A DNA stretch of 64,000 nt from Neisseria brasiliensis (GCF_009671065.1 NZ_CP046027.1:1302001-1366000), one strand, 5' to 3'; shown: positions 25,910 to 36,049, counted from the first letter of the stretch. The notes: a model not told the origin generated them from the sequence alone. Translations and numbers: made by a program.

Positions 25910-28864
25910 ATGAAACGTATGTTATTTAATGCAACGCAAGCCGAAGAGCTGCGCGTTGCGATTGTCGATGGCCAAAATCTGTTGGATTTGGACATCGAAA
26001 CACTGGGCAAAGAACAGCGTAAGGGCAACATCTACAAAGGTGTGATTACCCGCATCGAGCCGTCGTTGGAAGCGTGTTTCGTGGATTACGGAACCGACCG
26101 ACACGGCTTTTTGCCGTTTAAAGAAGTGTCGCGTTCGTATTTCCAAGATTACGAAGGCGGTCGCGCCCGCATTCAAGACGTGCTCAAAGAGGGCATGGAA
26201 GTCATCGTGCAGGTGGAAAAAGACGAGCGCGGCAACAAAGGTGCAGCCCTGACCACGTTCATCAGCTTGGCCGGACGCTATTTGGTGCTGATGCCGAATA
26301 ACCCGCGCGGTGGCGGTGTATCGCGCCGTATCGAAGGCGAAGAGCGCGCCGAACTGAAAGCCGCTATGGCCGAATTGGACGTGCCGCGTGGCATGAGCCT
26401 GATTGCGCGCACCGCCGGTATCGGCCGCAGCGTGGAAGAATTGCAGTGGGACTTTGATTACCTGCTGAAACTGTGGCGCGCCATTGAAGAAGCGGGCGAA
26501 GCGCATAAAGATCCGTATTTGCTGTTTATGGAAAGCTCGCTGCTGATTCGTGCCATCCGCGATTACTACCGCCCCGACATCGGCGAGATTTTGGTCGACA
26601 ATCAAGAAGTGCACGACCAAGTGTCTGAATTCATGAGCTATGTGATGCCGAACAACGTAGGCCGTCTGAAACTTTACGAAGACCACACGCCTTTGTTCTC
26701 GCGTTTCCAAATCGAACACCAAATCGAAAGCGCGTTCTCACGCAGCGTCAGCCTGCCGAGCGGCGGTGCGATTGTGATTGACCACACCGAAGCGCTGGTG
26801 TCGATTGATGTCAACTCCGCCCGCGCCACACGCGGTGCCGACATCGAAGACACAGCCTTCAAAACCAATATGGAAGCGGCCGAAGAAGTGGCACGCCAAA
26901 TGCGTTTGCGCGACTTGGGCGGTTTGGTGGTCATCGACTTCATCGACATGGAAAACCCGAAACATCAACGCGATGTCGAAAACGTGTTGCGTGACGCGCT
27001 GAAAAAAGACCGCGCCCGTGTGCAAATGGGCAAATTGTCGCGCTTTGGTCTGCTTGAATTGAGCCGCCAGCGTTTGAAACCGGCTTTGGGCGAAAGCAGC
27101 CATGTGGCTTGCCCGCGTTGTGCTGGTACCGGCGTGATTCGCGGCATCGAATCGACCGCGCTGCACGTGTTGCGTATCATTCAAGAAGAAGCCATGAAAG
27201 ACAACACCGGCGAAGTGCATGCACAAGTGCCGGTGGATGTGGCGACCTTCCTGCTGAACGAAAAACGCGCCGAGCTGTTTGGCTTGGAAGAGCGTTTGGA
27301 TGTATCTGTATTACTGATTCCAAACATTCATCTGGAAAATCCGCACTACGAAATCAGCCGCATCCGCACCGATGATGTGGAAGAAGACGGCGAGCCGAGC
27401 TACAAACGCGTGGCCGAGCCAGCAGAAGACGAAAACGCCAAACCGTTTGGCAGCGAGCGCGCCAAAGCCGCCCGCCCTGAGCCTGCGGTCAAAGGCGTGC
27501 AGCACACTCAACCTGCGCCGACCGTAGCCGAGCAAAAGCCGGCCACTTGGTGGGACAACTTCAAAGCGTGGTTGGGCAAAATCTTCGGTGGCGCAACAAC
27601 GCCTGCCGAGCCTGAAAAACCGGCGGAAGAAAAAGCCGAAAAACGCCAAGCCAATGGCAACCGCAACGGCAACAACAACCGCCGTCAGCAAAACCGCCGC
27701 CAAAACCCGCGCCGCAACAAGCGCGACGGCAGCAAGGTAGAAGTGCAAGAAGTCAGCGCCGAAGCCAAAGAAGCCAAAGCTGTTGACAGCAAAGCCGACA
27801 ACAAGGCCGAAGCCAAAGCAGAAGGCAAGGACAACAACCGCAACCGCCGCGAGCGCAATCGTTCGAATAAAGAAGAACGCAACCAAACCGCTGCACCAGT
27901 TGCCGCACTGACCGATATGCCGTCTGAAACTGCCGAGCAAGCCGCACCGACTGCCAACAAACGCAGCCGCAACAATCGCAACACCAACAAAAACGTAGCC
28001 GTTGAAACCGCAGCAGAAAACGCCGTGGTTGAAAATGCTGCTGTAGAAAACGTGGTAGAGACTGCAGAAACCGCACCGGCAACTGAAAAACAGCCGCGCG
28101 AGCGCAACAACCGCAACCAACGCGACCGCAACAACAACCGCAATCAGCGTGACCGCCGCAGCAACAACAAAAAACGCAATATTCCGTCTGCCGAGAAAAT
28201 CGAGCATTATCTGAATATCGCCGATTCAGCGGACAAAGTACGCTTTGCCGTGGCGCATGTGTTTGGCGAAACCGCGGCGCAAACGCCGGTAGCGGTTGCC
28301 GTGCCGAGCGAGCCGGTGGCTGAAGTGGAAGAAAACGCACCATTGGTGGTGGTGATTCCGGAGCCGGTTGAAGCCGAAGCCGTAACTTTTGCTATCGAAA
28401 CTGAAGCGCCTGAAGCGGAAGCCATCCGTGTGGAAGAAAGCACCGATGACGAACGCGCCATGATCGACAGCGCAGTCGGCAACGTAACCGCTGCCGTGAC
28501 TTCCGTGTTTGCCATTGAAGCGGCCGATGAGTTTCTGTCGATGACCGCCGTGCCGGCTGATCAGGAAGCTCAAGCTGTGGCAGTCATGGAAGACGAGCTG
28601 ATTGCAGATAAAGCTTCGAGAGAAGTTGAAACGGCGGTGCAAGAAGTGGTGGCGAAAGAGCAGGCCGTAGCGGTAAAAGCTGCCGAAGCCATGCCCGCAT
28701 TGGGTGGCTTGGTGTTTGTCGAAACTAATCCTGATGCCGTTGCTGCCTTGGCTGCCCAAGCACAACCGGAAAAAGAGTATGGTTTGCGCCGCTCCGATGT
28801 GCCGAAAGTGGAAACTGAAAACGTTGAAGTTGAGATGATTTTGGTGGAAACACGCAAAGATTAA
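25910..28864 (+). CDS. rne: Ribonuclease E
   Basis: The endonuclease that starts most mRNA decay and processes rRNA and tRNA. I start it at MKRMLFNATQAEELRV (25910), the family N-terminus, not at the upstream ATG. The S1 domain covers about residues 36-116. Catalytic Asp residues are D300 (VSIDVNSAR) and D343 (VVIDFIDM). The Zn-link CPRC is at 401-404. Beyond about residue 520 the protein turns disordered: Arg/Asn-rich blocks (RRQQNRRQNPRRNKRD and related) alternate with Ala/Glu-rich ones, as expected for an RNA-binding degradosome scaffold. Total length is 984 residues. Confidence 0.95.
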   Translation: MKRMLFNATQAEELRVAIVDGQNLLDLDIETLGKEQRKGNIYKGVITRIEPSLEACFVDYGTDRHGFLPFKEVSRSYFQDYEGGRARIQDVLKEGMEVIVQVEKDERGNKGAALTTFISLAGRYLVLMPNNPRGGGVSRRIEGEERAELKAAMAELDVPRGMSLIARTAGIGRSVEELQWDFDYLLKLWRAIEEAGEAHKDPYLLFMESSLLIRAIRDYYRPDIGEILVDNQEVHDQVSEFMSYVMPNNVGRLKLYEDHTPLFSRFQIEHQIESAFSRSVSLPSGGAIVIDHTEALVSIDVNSARATRGADIEDTAFKTNMEAAEEVARQMRLRDLGGLVVIDFIDMENPKHQRDVENVLRDALKKDRARVQMGKLSRFGLLELSRQRLKPALGESSHVACPRCAGTGVIRGIESTALHVLRIIQEEAMKDNTGEVHAQVPVDVATFLLNEKRAELFGLEERLDVSVLLIPNIHLENPHYEISRIRTDDVEEDGEPSYKRVAEPAEDENAKPFGSERAKAARPEPAVKGVQHTQPAPTVAEQKPATWWDNFKAWLGKIFGGATTPAEPEKPAEEKAEKRQANGNRNGNNNRRQQNRRQNPRRNKRDGSKVEVQEVSAEAKEAKAVDSKADNKAEAKAEGKDNNRNRRERNRSNKEERNQTAAPVAALTDMPSETAEQAAPTANKRSRNNRNTNKNVAVETAAENAVVENAAVENVVETAETAPATEKQPRERNNRNQRDRNNNRNQRDRRSNNKKRNIPSAEKIEHYLNIADSADKVRFAVAHVFGETAAQTPVAVAVPSEPVAEVEENAPLVVVIPEPVEAEAVTFAIETEAPEAEAIRVEESTDDERAMIDSAVGNVTAAVTSVFAIEAADEFLSMTAVPADQEAQAVAVMEDELIADKASREVETAVQEVVAKEQAVAVKAAEAMPALGGLVFVETNPDAVAALAAQAQPEKEYGLRRSDVPKVETENVEVEMILVETRKD

Positions 28865-28879
28865 GCAATCAATCTTGGC

Positions 28880-28914
28880 AAAAGCCCGATGGTTAAACAT
28901 CGGGCTTTTTTTGT
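28880..28914 (+). terminator. Rho-independent terminator of rne
   Basis: The stem aagcccgatg/catcgggctt with a 6-nt loop is followed by T7. Confidence 0.9.
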
Positions 28915-28992
28915 ATTTTTATTATAGATAGCAGGAACAGGCCGAGACTTTTGCAAAACTGATGAATCATTAATAAAAACCAAAACTGCCGT

Positions 28993-29096
28993 CATTCTCA
29001 CGCAGGTGGGAATTCATTTTTTTGAACATGACAAACTATTGAATAAAATAGGCTTATTAAATTCTGAGATGGATTCCCACCTGCGCGGGAATGACG
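28993..29096. repeat. dRS3-type inverted repeat pair
   Basis: Two 20-bp units of the attccc-N8-gggaat pattern face each other: attctcacgcaggtgggaat (28995-29014, one mismatch) and attcccacctgcgcgggaat (29073-29092). Their flanks extend the match to about 27 bp. The pattern is that of the neisserial dRS3 repeat, which flanks RS elements and serves as a phage integration site in meningococci. Confidence 0.75.
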
Positions 29097-29127
29097 TTGG
29101 TTTTGTATGTGCAAGTTTTTAAAGGAG

Positions 29128-29187
29128 TTTTATAAAGGTCAACAGGCCGTCTGAAAGTGTTCAGACGGCCTGTTGACCTTTATAAAA
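29128..29187. repeat. 28-bp-arm perfect palindrome built around a DUS pair
   Basis: The arm at 29128-29155 (ttttataaaggtcaac then aggccgtctgaa) is the exact reverse complement of 29160-29187, with a 4-nt loop agtg. This is far longer than the ordinary uptake-sequence hairpins in the window. Confidence 0.85.
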
Positions 29188-29224
29188 CAATCAATATCGA
29201 ATTTGCATGTCGTATTTTTACCAT

Positions 29225-29969
29225 GGGGCTTAGGAAGCAAAAATATTAAATTGGGTTATTTCGAAGCATCTTCATTAATATTTTACCTAAATCTTCATGC
29301 CGGTGGTTAAACCTAAACTCCGTTTCTTTGAGATGCAGATAAAACATCTCTTTGGAAATACCATGAAATTTAGCCAAACGCCCCTTAGCATAACTCCAAA
29401 AAGATTCAATACCATTGATATGTTACTTTCCTCGAGCAAACTCATTGGAACCATGATGGATACGGTAATGCTTCTCATAGCCCATATCGACAAGACCGTC
29501 ATATGCTTTCCAGCCGTCAGTATTGATTTCACTGTCAGCAGATATGTGACCACGTATGACCTTGATTAGTGAGGCTTTCGAAGCGTCGGGAACGATTTCC
29601 GTATAGACCACGCCATTGCGTTTCAGTATGCCAAATACGATGGTTTTACCTGACGCTCCGCGACCGCGCTTACCCCTGATACGTCGCGCACCAAAGTAAG
29701 ATTCATCTAATTCGACCACACCGGACAGTGGTGAGCTTTGTTCGCACAGAGCAGCAATCCTGTGTCTGATTTTCAGGAAAATAGGATTGATACTGCGTAC
29801 ACTAATGCCGGTCATTTTAGCAGTATCGGAAGCGGTCAAATCAAGAGCGAAACAGCGGATTATTTCTCTAAACTTTTGCTCTGAAATTTTGCTGAACTTT
29901 TGATACTTATTTTTTAGTTTCATATTAGGAGCTTATCAGGTTTTTTGATGATTTTGCTTCCTAAGCCCC
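29225..29969 (-). mobile_element. IS1016-like insertion sequence (IS1595 family)
   Basis: The element is about 745 bp with perfect 18-bp terminal inverted repeats, ggggcttaggaagcaaaa at 29225 and ttttgcttcctaagcccc at 29952. Flanking ttaccat and ttgccat may be an imperfect target duplication. It lies between rne and the TonB receptor gene, about 60 bp before that gene's Fur box. Its transposase has an internal stop codon. Confidence 0.9.
29246..29923 (-). pseudogene. IS1016-like transposase with an internal stop codon
   Basis: Read through, this is a 225-residue ISXO2-like DDE transposase: ELDESYFGARRIRGKRGRGA, INTDGWKAYDGL and GIESFWSYAKGRLAKFHGI. A TAA at 29423-29425 falls between EFARGK and HINGIESFW, where relatives usually have Ser or Asn. 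One base change would explain it. The shortened 166-residue product lacks the last catalytic Glu region, so the element is probably not autonomous. Confidence 0.85.
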
Positions 29970-30028
29970 TTGCCATTTTTGATGTAAACACGCAGTCAAC
30001 AGTTGTCAGGATAAATTGAGTAAATGTA

Positions 30029-30050
30029 GAATATAATTATTATCATTTAT
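30029..30050 (+). promoter_or_regulatory. Fur box upstream of the TonB receptor
   Basis: The sequence ataattattatcattta resembles the Fur consensus (GATAAT repeats) and lies about 20-40 bases before the start codon of a siderophore receptor, where iron repression is expected. Confidence 0.6.
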
Positions 30051-30079
30051 TTAAAATTAGTTGATATTTGGGAGAAAAA

Positions 30080-32247
30080 ATGTTCCGCCACAATTTAACC
30101 GCTGCAGCCGTGTTGGCTGCATTATCATCTGTTGCCTTTGCCGCCGAAACCGAGCAAGCGGTGGATTTGGAAACCGTGCATGTTTCCGGCCAGCGTTCTT
30201 ATAATGCCATCGCAACCGAAAAAGACGACGAATACAGCTCATCGGCCGTGACCGTCGGCACCAAAATTCCAGCATCTTTGCGCGATATTCCGCAATCCAT
30301 CAGCATTTTGACCGACCAGCAAATCAAAGACCGCGATGTCGATACCTTCGACCAACTGGCGCGCCAAACGCCGGGCATGCGCGTGTTGGCCAATGACGAT
30401 GGCCGCTCTTCCGTGTATGCGCGTGGTTATGAATACAGCGAATACAATGTCGACGGTTTATCATCGCCGATGGCCAGTATTTACGGCACCATGCCCAATC
30501 TGTTTGCTTTCGACCGCGTGGAACTGATGCGCGGCCCGAGCGGCTTGTTCGACAGCAGCGGTGAAATGGGCGGTATTGTGAACTTGGTGCGTAAGCGTCC
30601 GACCAAAGATTTCCAAGCCCATATTGGTGCGGGTGGTGGCACCAAAAAGCAATATAAACTCGAAGGCGATGTATCAGGCCGTCTGAACGCCGATGGCAGC
30701 GTGCGCGGCCGTGCCATGGCGCAAACATTCGGCTCTTCACCAAAACCGGCAGAAGACAACAACCATCACGAAACCGTTTACGCCGCGCTGGATTGGGACA
30801 TCAACCCGAACACCACGTTTGGCTTGGGCTATCTTTATCAGCAGCGCCAAATCACCCCCGACAACGGCCTGCCGACCTATACCGACAAAACCACTCTGCC
30901 GGTAACGCATGACGTGTTGTCGGCGCGGATTGGAACGATTTCAACATGAAAAGCCATGATGTGTTTGCCGATTTGAAACATTATTTCGACAACGGCGGCT
31001 ACGGCAAAATCGGCATGCGTTATGCCGACCGCAAATCGGATTCTAATTATGCCTTCGGTCTGAGCGGTGTCAATCCTGCCAATAATACGTTTAATGCCAC
31101 CGGTTTGGGTTTGGAGGCCGAACAAAAAGCGTTTACCTTTGATGCCAGCTACAGCCAGCCGTTTGCATTGGGTGCGACGGCCAATGAATTTGTCGTCGGT
31201 ATGGATTACAAAACCGTCGATTCAAGAACGGAGCGCGGCCAATACCACAACGGCACACCGCTTCGCCGCGGCATCGACTACCGCGATCTGTCGTCTATTG
31301 CCTATGAAGATGTTTTGGCGACCGCACGCAGCAACGGCAATTTGAATCATATTATTTCAGACAACGAAACCCGCGAACTGGGCGCATACGGCAAAGTCGT
31401 GTTCCGCCCGATAACCGATTGGTCGCTGATTGCCGGCGGGCGTGTCGGTCATTACAAACAGGAAAATTCAGGTTACAACCGCAGCTTCTCCCGCAATACC
31501 CGCCAAATGGCGACATCAACTTCAGCTTCCCAAGGCAGTCAAACCAAATTCACCGGCTACTTAGGCACAGTATGGGATTTCTCCGACACCGGCAGCCTGT
31601 ATGCCAGCTACTCAACCTTGTTCCGCCCGCAATCGGAAACCGGTGAAGACGGCACACCGCTGAAACCGCGCGAAGGCAATCAATTGGAAGTAGGCTACAA
31701 AGGCAGCTACCTGAACGACCGCTTAAACACGCGTGTATCGCTGTATCGTTTGCAGGATAAAAATGCAGCAGCCAGCGTTGCCGGTTACAGCTATTCTTTG
31801 CCGCTGGCCAAGCGCGTGATGCAGGGCGTGGAAACCGAAATCAGCGGTGCGATTACGCCGAAATGGAATATCCACGCCGGTTACAGCTATTTAAACAGTA
31901 AAATCAAAACGCCGTCTTATGCATCTACTAATGATGATTTGTTCTTCCTGTTTATGCCGAAACACACGGTGAATTTGTGGACAACGTACAAACTCACGCC
32001 GAAATTTACCGTTGGCGGCGGTGTCAATGCGATGAGCAAGTTTGAGTCGAACCAAAACGTGAAAACCGGCGGCTATGCCACCTTTGACATGATGGCCGCG
32101 TATCAAGTGACGCCTAAATTGAAGGTTCAGGTCAATGCCGACAATATTTTCAACCGCAAATACTATACCCGCGTGGGTACGGTCGCGACGTTTAACATTC
32201 CGGGCGCGGAGCGCAGCGTGATGGCGAATGTGCGCTATGATTTTTAA
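30080..32247 (+). pseudogene. TonB-dependent siderophore receptor, frameshifted
   Basis: The gene encodes an outer-membrane ferric-siderophore receptor of the FhuE/FpvA/FoxA class. A signal peptide (start MFRHNLTAAAV at 30080) precedes the plug domain: IPASLRDIPQSISILTDQQI, TFDQLARQTPGM, LMRGPSGLFDSSGEMGGIVN. Near 30920-30923 one base, probably a G, is missing: the first frame ends shortly after at 30949, while the next frame continues DWNDFNMKSHDVFADLKHYF through the whole beta-barrel to a final aromatic F (SVMANVRYDF). With one base added the protein would be about 722 residues, normal for the family. Phase variation is unlikely because the run is short; a genuine mutation or a sequencing error remain possible. 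Confidence 0.85.
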
Positions 32248-32262
32248 TGTGTTGAAATAAAC

Positions 32263-32292
32263 AAAGGCCGTCTGAAATTTCAGACGGCCTTT
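32263..32292. terminator. Inverted DUS pair between the receptor and aldA
   Basis: The sequence aaaggccgtctgaaatttcagacggccttt is an almost loopless palindrome between two convergent genes. Confidence 0.8.
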
Positions 32293-32317
32293 TGATTAAA
32301 CAATAAATTCAGACGGT

Positions 32318-33760
32318 TTAAATATCGGTTTCCAGATACACCACTTGGGTTTGCAAGTATTCTTCCAAACCGTGTTTGCCGTCGGCACCGCCGATGCCCG
32401 ATTTTTTCCAACCGGCGTGGAAGCCTTGCATGGCTTCGAAGTTTTCGCGGTTGATGTAGGTTTCACCGAATTGCAGGCGGCGGGTGACGTAGAAGGCTTC
32501 GTTCAGATTGGTGGTGTACACCGAGCTGGTGAGGCCGAATTCGCAATCATTGGCCAGGCCGATGACTTCGTCCAGCGTTTCAAACGTTGCAATCGGCAAT
32601 ACTGGGCCGAAGGTTTCTTCTTTCATGATGTCCATGCTGTTGTCGACATTGGTCAACACCGTCGGCTCGAAGAAGAAGCCTTTGCCTTCGGCACGTTTGC
32701 CGCCGCAGGCCAAAGTTGCGCCTTGCTGAACCGCACGTTCGACTTTTTCGGCCACCGATTTCACCGCACGTTCTTCAATCAGCGGACCCATTTCCAGCGC
32801 GCCGGTTTCTGCTTCGGCCGGATTGCCGAAACGCACGCCCTGCATGGCGGCAATCATTTTTTCGGTAAACGCGTCTTTCACGCTGTTGTGCACATACACG
32901 CGCTCGGCGCAGTTGCAGATTTGGCCGGTGTTGCCCACGCGTGAGGCCAAAATCGATTTCACTGCCAAATCTAAATCCGCATCTTTCAACACGATGGCAG
33001 GTGCTTTGCCGCCTAATTCCAGCGAAACTTTGGTGATGTTTTGCGATGCGGCTTCCATCACTTGGCGGCCGGCTTCAACCGAACCGGTCAGGCTCACCAT
33101 ATCGACTTGCGGATGCGCCGACAAGGCATTACCGATTTCGGCACCTGCACCGTTCACCACGTTGAATACACCGGCAGGTAGGCCGACTGAATCGACGATT
33201 TCGGCGAAAATATGGCAGTTAATCGGGGTCACGCTGCTTGGTTTCATCACGATGGTGTTACCGGTGACCAAAGCCGGGCCCATTTTGCGGGCAATCAGGA
33301 AAAACGGGAAATTCCACGGCAAAATGCCGGCAATCACACCCAGCGGACGCTTAAACAGCAAAATATTTTCGCGCGGACGGTCGCTTTGGATAATCTCGCC
33401 TTCATAGCGGCGCGCCCATTCGGCCTGATAATCCAGATAATCGGCGGTGAACATTACTTCCACGCGTGCCAAGTCTTTGGTTTTACCACCTTCAGCCACG
33501 ATGGTGTCGGTCAGCTCATCAGCGCGCGCACGAATGCCGTCGGCGATTTTGCGCAGATACGCACCACGCTCAACCGCCGGTGTGCGTTCCCATTCGGTTT
33601 GCGCCAAACGCGCCGCCGCAACCGCACGATCCACATCGGTCGCGCTGCCTTTCGGCTCTTTGGCAATCACTTCTTCGGTCGATGGGTTCAACACATCGCG
33701 CCATTGGCCTTGAAAATCGTTTTCAAAGCGGCCGTTGATGTACATCGCTAATTGTTTCAT
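32318..33760 (-). CDS. aldA: Aldehyde dehydrogenase AldA (lactaldehyde/glycolaldehyde type)
   Basis: An NAD-dependent aldehyde dehydrogenase of 480 residues from MKQLAMYINGRFEND (33760), which has an aggagaa ribosome site; the longer frame to 33877 lacks support. Resemblance to E. coli AldA is strong: ADYLDYQAEWARRYEGEIIQ, ILPWNFPFFLIARK, the catalytic Glu in SLELGGKAPAI and the catalytic Cys in NTGQICNCAERVYV, and FEAMQGFHAGWKKSGIGGAD at the C-terminus. It oxidises L-lactaldehyde or glycolaldehyde to the acid. It has no operon partner. Confidence 0.92.
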   Translation of the reverse strand: MKQLAMYINGRFENDFQGQWRDVLNPSTEEVIAKEPKGSATDVDRAVAAARLAQTEWERTPAVERGAYLRKIADGIRARADELTDTIVAEGGKTKDLARVEVMFTADYLDYQAEWARRYEGEIIQSDRPRENILLFKRPLGVIAGILPWNFPFFLIARKMGPALVTGNTIVMKPSSVTPINCHIFAEIVDSVGLPAGVFNVVNGAGAEIGNALSAHPQVDMVSLTGSVEAGRQVMEAASQNITKVSLELGGKAPAIVLKDADLDLAVKSILASRVGNTGQICNCAERVYVHNSVKDAFTEKMIAAMQGVRFGNPAEAETGALEMGPLIEERAVKSVAEKVERAVQQGATLACGGKRAEGKGFFFEPTVLTNVDNSMDIMKEETFGPVLPIATFETLDEVIGLANDCEFGLTSSVYTTNLNEAFYVTRRLQFGETYINRENFEAMQGFHAGWKKSGIGGADGKHGLEEYLQTQVVYLETDI

Positions 33761-33998
33761 GCGTTTCTCCTGAGGTTGTAGTTGGATGTAATTAAAGTGT
33801 AGAAAATAATGCCGTCTGAAACAAGTAAAAAATGATGGCGGCGTGTCTGTAAGTATTAATATTTTGATTTTAAACAAATAATTTGATGAGGCCGTCTGAA
33901 AACAAATCGCAGGTAAATCGTTTATAATAGAAACGGATTCGCCGTCATCACATTTTCAGACGGCCAGAATGAAACGAATAATAGAGGACAGTCACAAC

Positions 33999-35204
33999 AT
34001 GGCAAAAGAGCAGTTAAATCCCATGATTCTGCCGGATTCAGACGGCAATTTCGGCAAACACGGCGGAAAAATCGGCCATCCCGAATTGGCCAAGGCTTTA
34101 GAAGAATTAAACACCGCGTTTCACAACATCATCGGCGATGAAGATTTCATCAACGAAATGAAACGCCTACAGGCAACTTATGTCGGCCGCCCAAGCCCGA
34201 TTTACCATGCCAAAAGCCTGTCGCAACGCGGCGCACAAATTTTCCTGAAACGCGAAGATTTAAACCACACCGGCGCACACAAAATCAACCACTGCATCGG
34301 TGAAGCGTTGTTGGCGAAAAAAATGGGCAAAACCAAAGTCATTGCCGAAACCGGCGCGGGGCAACACGGCGTGGCGCTGGCAACCGCTTCGGCCTTGGTC
34401 GGCTTGGAATGTGAAATCCACATGGGCGTGGTCGATATTGCCAAAGAGCATCCCAATGTATCGCGTATGAAGATTTTGGGCGCGAAAATCGTGCCGGTGT
34501 CTGCCGGTGCGGGCACGCTGAAAGAGGCGGTGGATTCGGCATTTGAATCGTATTTGTCGCAAATGGATACGGCTATGTTTGCCATCGGTTCGGTGGTAGG
34601 GCCTGCGCCTTATCCGGAAATGGTGGCGTATTTCCAATCGATTGTCGGCCACGAAGCGCGCGAACAATTTGCTCAACAATATGGCGGCTTGCCCGATGAA
34701 GTGGTGGCCTGCGTGGGTGGTGGCTCAAATGCCATCGGCTTGTTCAACGCCTTTATCGACGATGAATCAGTCAACTTGGTCGGTGTCGAGCCGGCCGGTG
34801 AAGGCTTGGACAAACCCGGCCGCCACGCCGCAACCATGGCCAAAGGCACGTTTGGCAACATTCAAGGTTTCAACTGCTATTATTTGCAAGAAGAAGACGG
34901 CACACCCGCTGCCGTGCATTCCATCGCATCCGGTTTGGATTATCCGGGCGTGGGGCCGCAACACTGCCTGCTGAAAGACAATGGCCGCGGCCGCTACGAA
35001 TGCGCCACCGACCAAGAATGTTTGGATGCGTTTTTAACCCTGTCGCGCGAAGAGGGCATTATTCCGGCGCTGGAGTCGTCCCACGCCATCGCCTACGCCT
35101 TGCGCCGCGCCGCCGAACTCGACAGCAGCAAGCGACTGCTGGTGAATTTGTCCGGCCGCGGTGACAAAGACATTGATTATGTGTTGAGTAAAATCGAAGT
35201 TTAA
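33999..35204 (+). CDS. trpB: Tryptophan synthase beta chain
   Basis: TrpB joins indole and serine to make tryptophan. From MAKEQLNPMILP (33999) it has 401 residues. The PLP lysine is K95 in NHTGAHKINHC. The phosphate-binding loop CVGGGSNAIGLF and the LSGRGDKD ending are normal. A TATAAT box lies about 70 bases upstream. trpA is not adjacent, in keeping with scattered trp genes in Neisseria. Confidence 0.96.
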   Translation: MAKEQLNPMILPDSDGNFGKHGGKIGHPELAKALEELNTAFHNIIGDEDFINEMKRLQATYVGRPSPIYHAKSLSQRGAQIFLKREDLNHTGAHKINHCIGEALLAKKMGKTKVIAETGAGQHGVALATASALVGLECEIHMGVVDIAKEHPNVSRMKILGAKIVPVSAGAGTLKEAVDSAFESYLSQMDTAMFAIGSVVGPAPYPEMVAYFQSIVGHEAREQFAQQYGGLPDEVVACVGGGSNAIGLFNAFIDDESVNLVGVEPAGEGLDKPGRHAATMAKGTFGNIQGFNCYYLQEEDGTPAAVHSIASGLDYPGVGPQHCLLKDNGRGRYECATDQECLDAFLTLSREEGIIPALESSHAIAYALRRAAELDSSKRLLVNLSGRGDKDIDYVLSKIEV

Positions 35205-35214
35205 TGATAAAAAT

Positions 35215-35246
35215 AGGCCGTCTGAAAGTATGTTTTCAGACGGCCT
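35215..35246. terminator. Inverted DUS pair behind trpB
   Basis: The arms aggccgtctgaaa and ttttcagacggcct flank a short loop. Confidence 0.75.
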
Positions 35247-35295
35247 CATCTCACCCAAATCCCCCCAAGTCTAACCATCAGAGAAAGGAAAGATC

Positions 35296-36024
35296 ATGAG
35301 CATTCTCACACGCACCGTCAGCTACACCGACAGCACCGGCACTACCCTGCAAAGTCATTTCGCCTATCCGGCACAAGGCGAAAAAGCCGCCGCCGTGTTG
35401 GTCGCCCCCGAATGGTGGGGCTTGAGCGAACACGCTAAAAACAGCGCCGAGCGTTTGGCCGAACAAGGTTATGCTGCACTGGCCACCGATTTATACGGCA
35501 ATGCCATGCTCACCGAAGATGCCGCCGTGGCCGGTGAAAACATGATGAAGCTGGTGAATAATCCCGAATTATTGGCCGAACGCACGCAGCTGGCTTTAGA
35601 TGCGCTGGTGGCGCAAGCCGAAAGTGACGGCGAGCGTTTGGCGGCCATCGGTTTCTGCTTCGGCGGCCGCGTGGTGTTGGAAGCTGCTCGCAATGGTGCG
35701 CCATTGAAAGCGGTGGTGAGTTTCCACGGCAACCTGACGCCTTCCAAACCGGCGGAAAAAGGCGCGATTAAAGGCGAATTGCTGATTGAACACGGCGAGC
35801 TGGATACTTTGGTAACCATGGAAAGTGTCGAAGCCTTCCGCGCCGAAATGGAAGCCGCCGAAGCCCGTTTCTACATTGATGTGTTCCTCAATGCGAAACA
35901 CGGCTTCACCAACCCGAAAGCCACCCACAACGGCGAGCGCAACGGCGTGGATTTAGGTTATCAGCAAGAAGCGGCTGAGCAATCATGGCAAAATATGCTG
36001 GATTTGTTCAAACGCGTGTTATAA
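35296..36024 (+). CDS. Dienelactone hydrolase family protein
   Basis: A 242-residue alpha/beta hydrolase of the DLH family, cytoplasmic. The cysteine nucleophile is in IGFCFGGRVV (about residue 119), the catalytic Asp in EHGELDTLV and the His in NAKHGFTNP. The conserved PEWWGLSEHA near residue 38 is also typical. The natural substrate is unknown; many such enzymes are general esterases. It has a strong ribosome site (gagaaagga). Confidence 0.88.
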   Translation: MSILTRTVSYTDSTGTTLQSHFAYPAQGEKAAAVLVAPEWWGLSEHAKNSAERLAEQGYAALATDLYGNAMLTEDAAVAGENMMKLVNNPELLAERTQLALDALVAQAESDGERLAAIGFCFGGRVVLEAARNGAPLKAVVSFHGNLTPSKPAEKGAIKGELLIEHGELDTLVTMESVEAFRAEMEAAEARFYIDVFLNAKHGFTNPKATHNGERNGVDLGYQQEAAEQSWQNMLDLFKRVL

Positions 36025-36049
36025 AGTAATATTGATTTATAATATCAAC

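Noticed and set aside
27311..28207. Minus-strand open frame rich in Val/Ala/Phe opposite rne
   Set aside because: It mirrors the repetitive Arg/Asn-rich tail of RNase E and is not a real membrane protein.
28943..28960. Possible further MITE end gagacttttgcaaaac
   Set aside because: Only one degenerate end is present without the interior or second end, so I list it only as a trace of the family.
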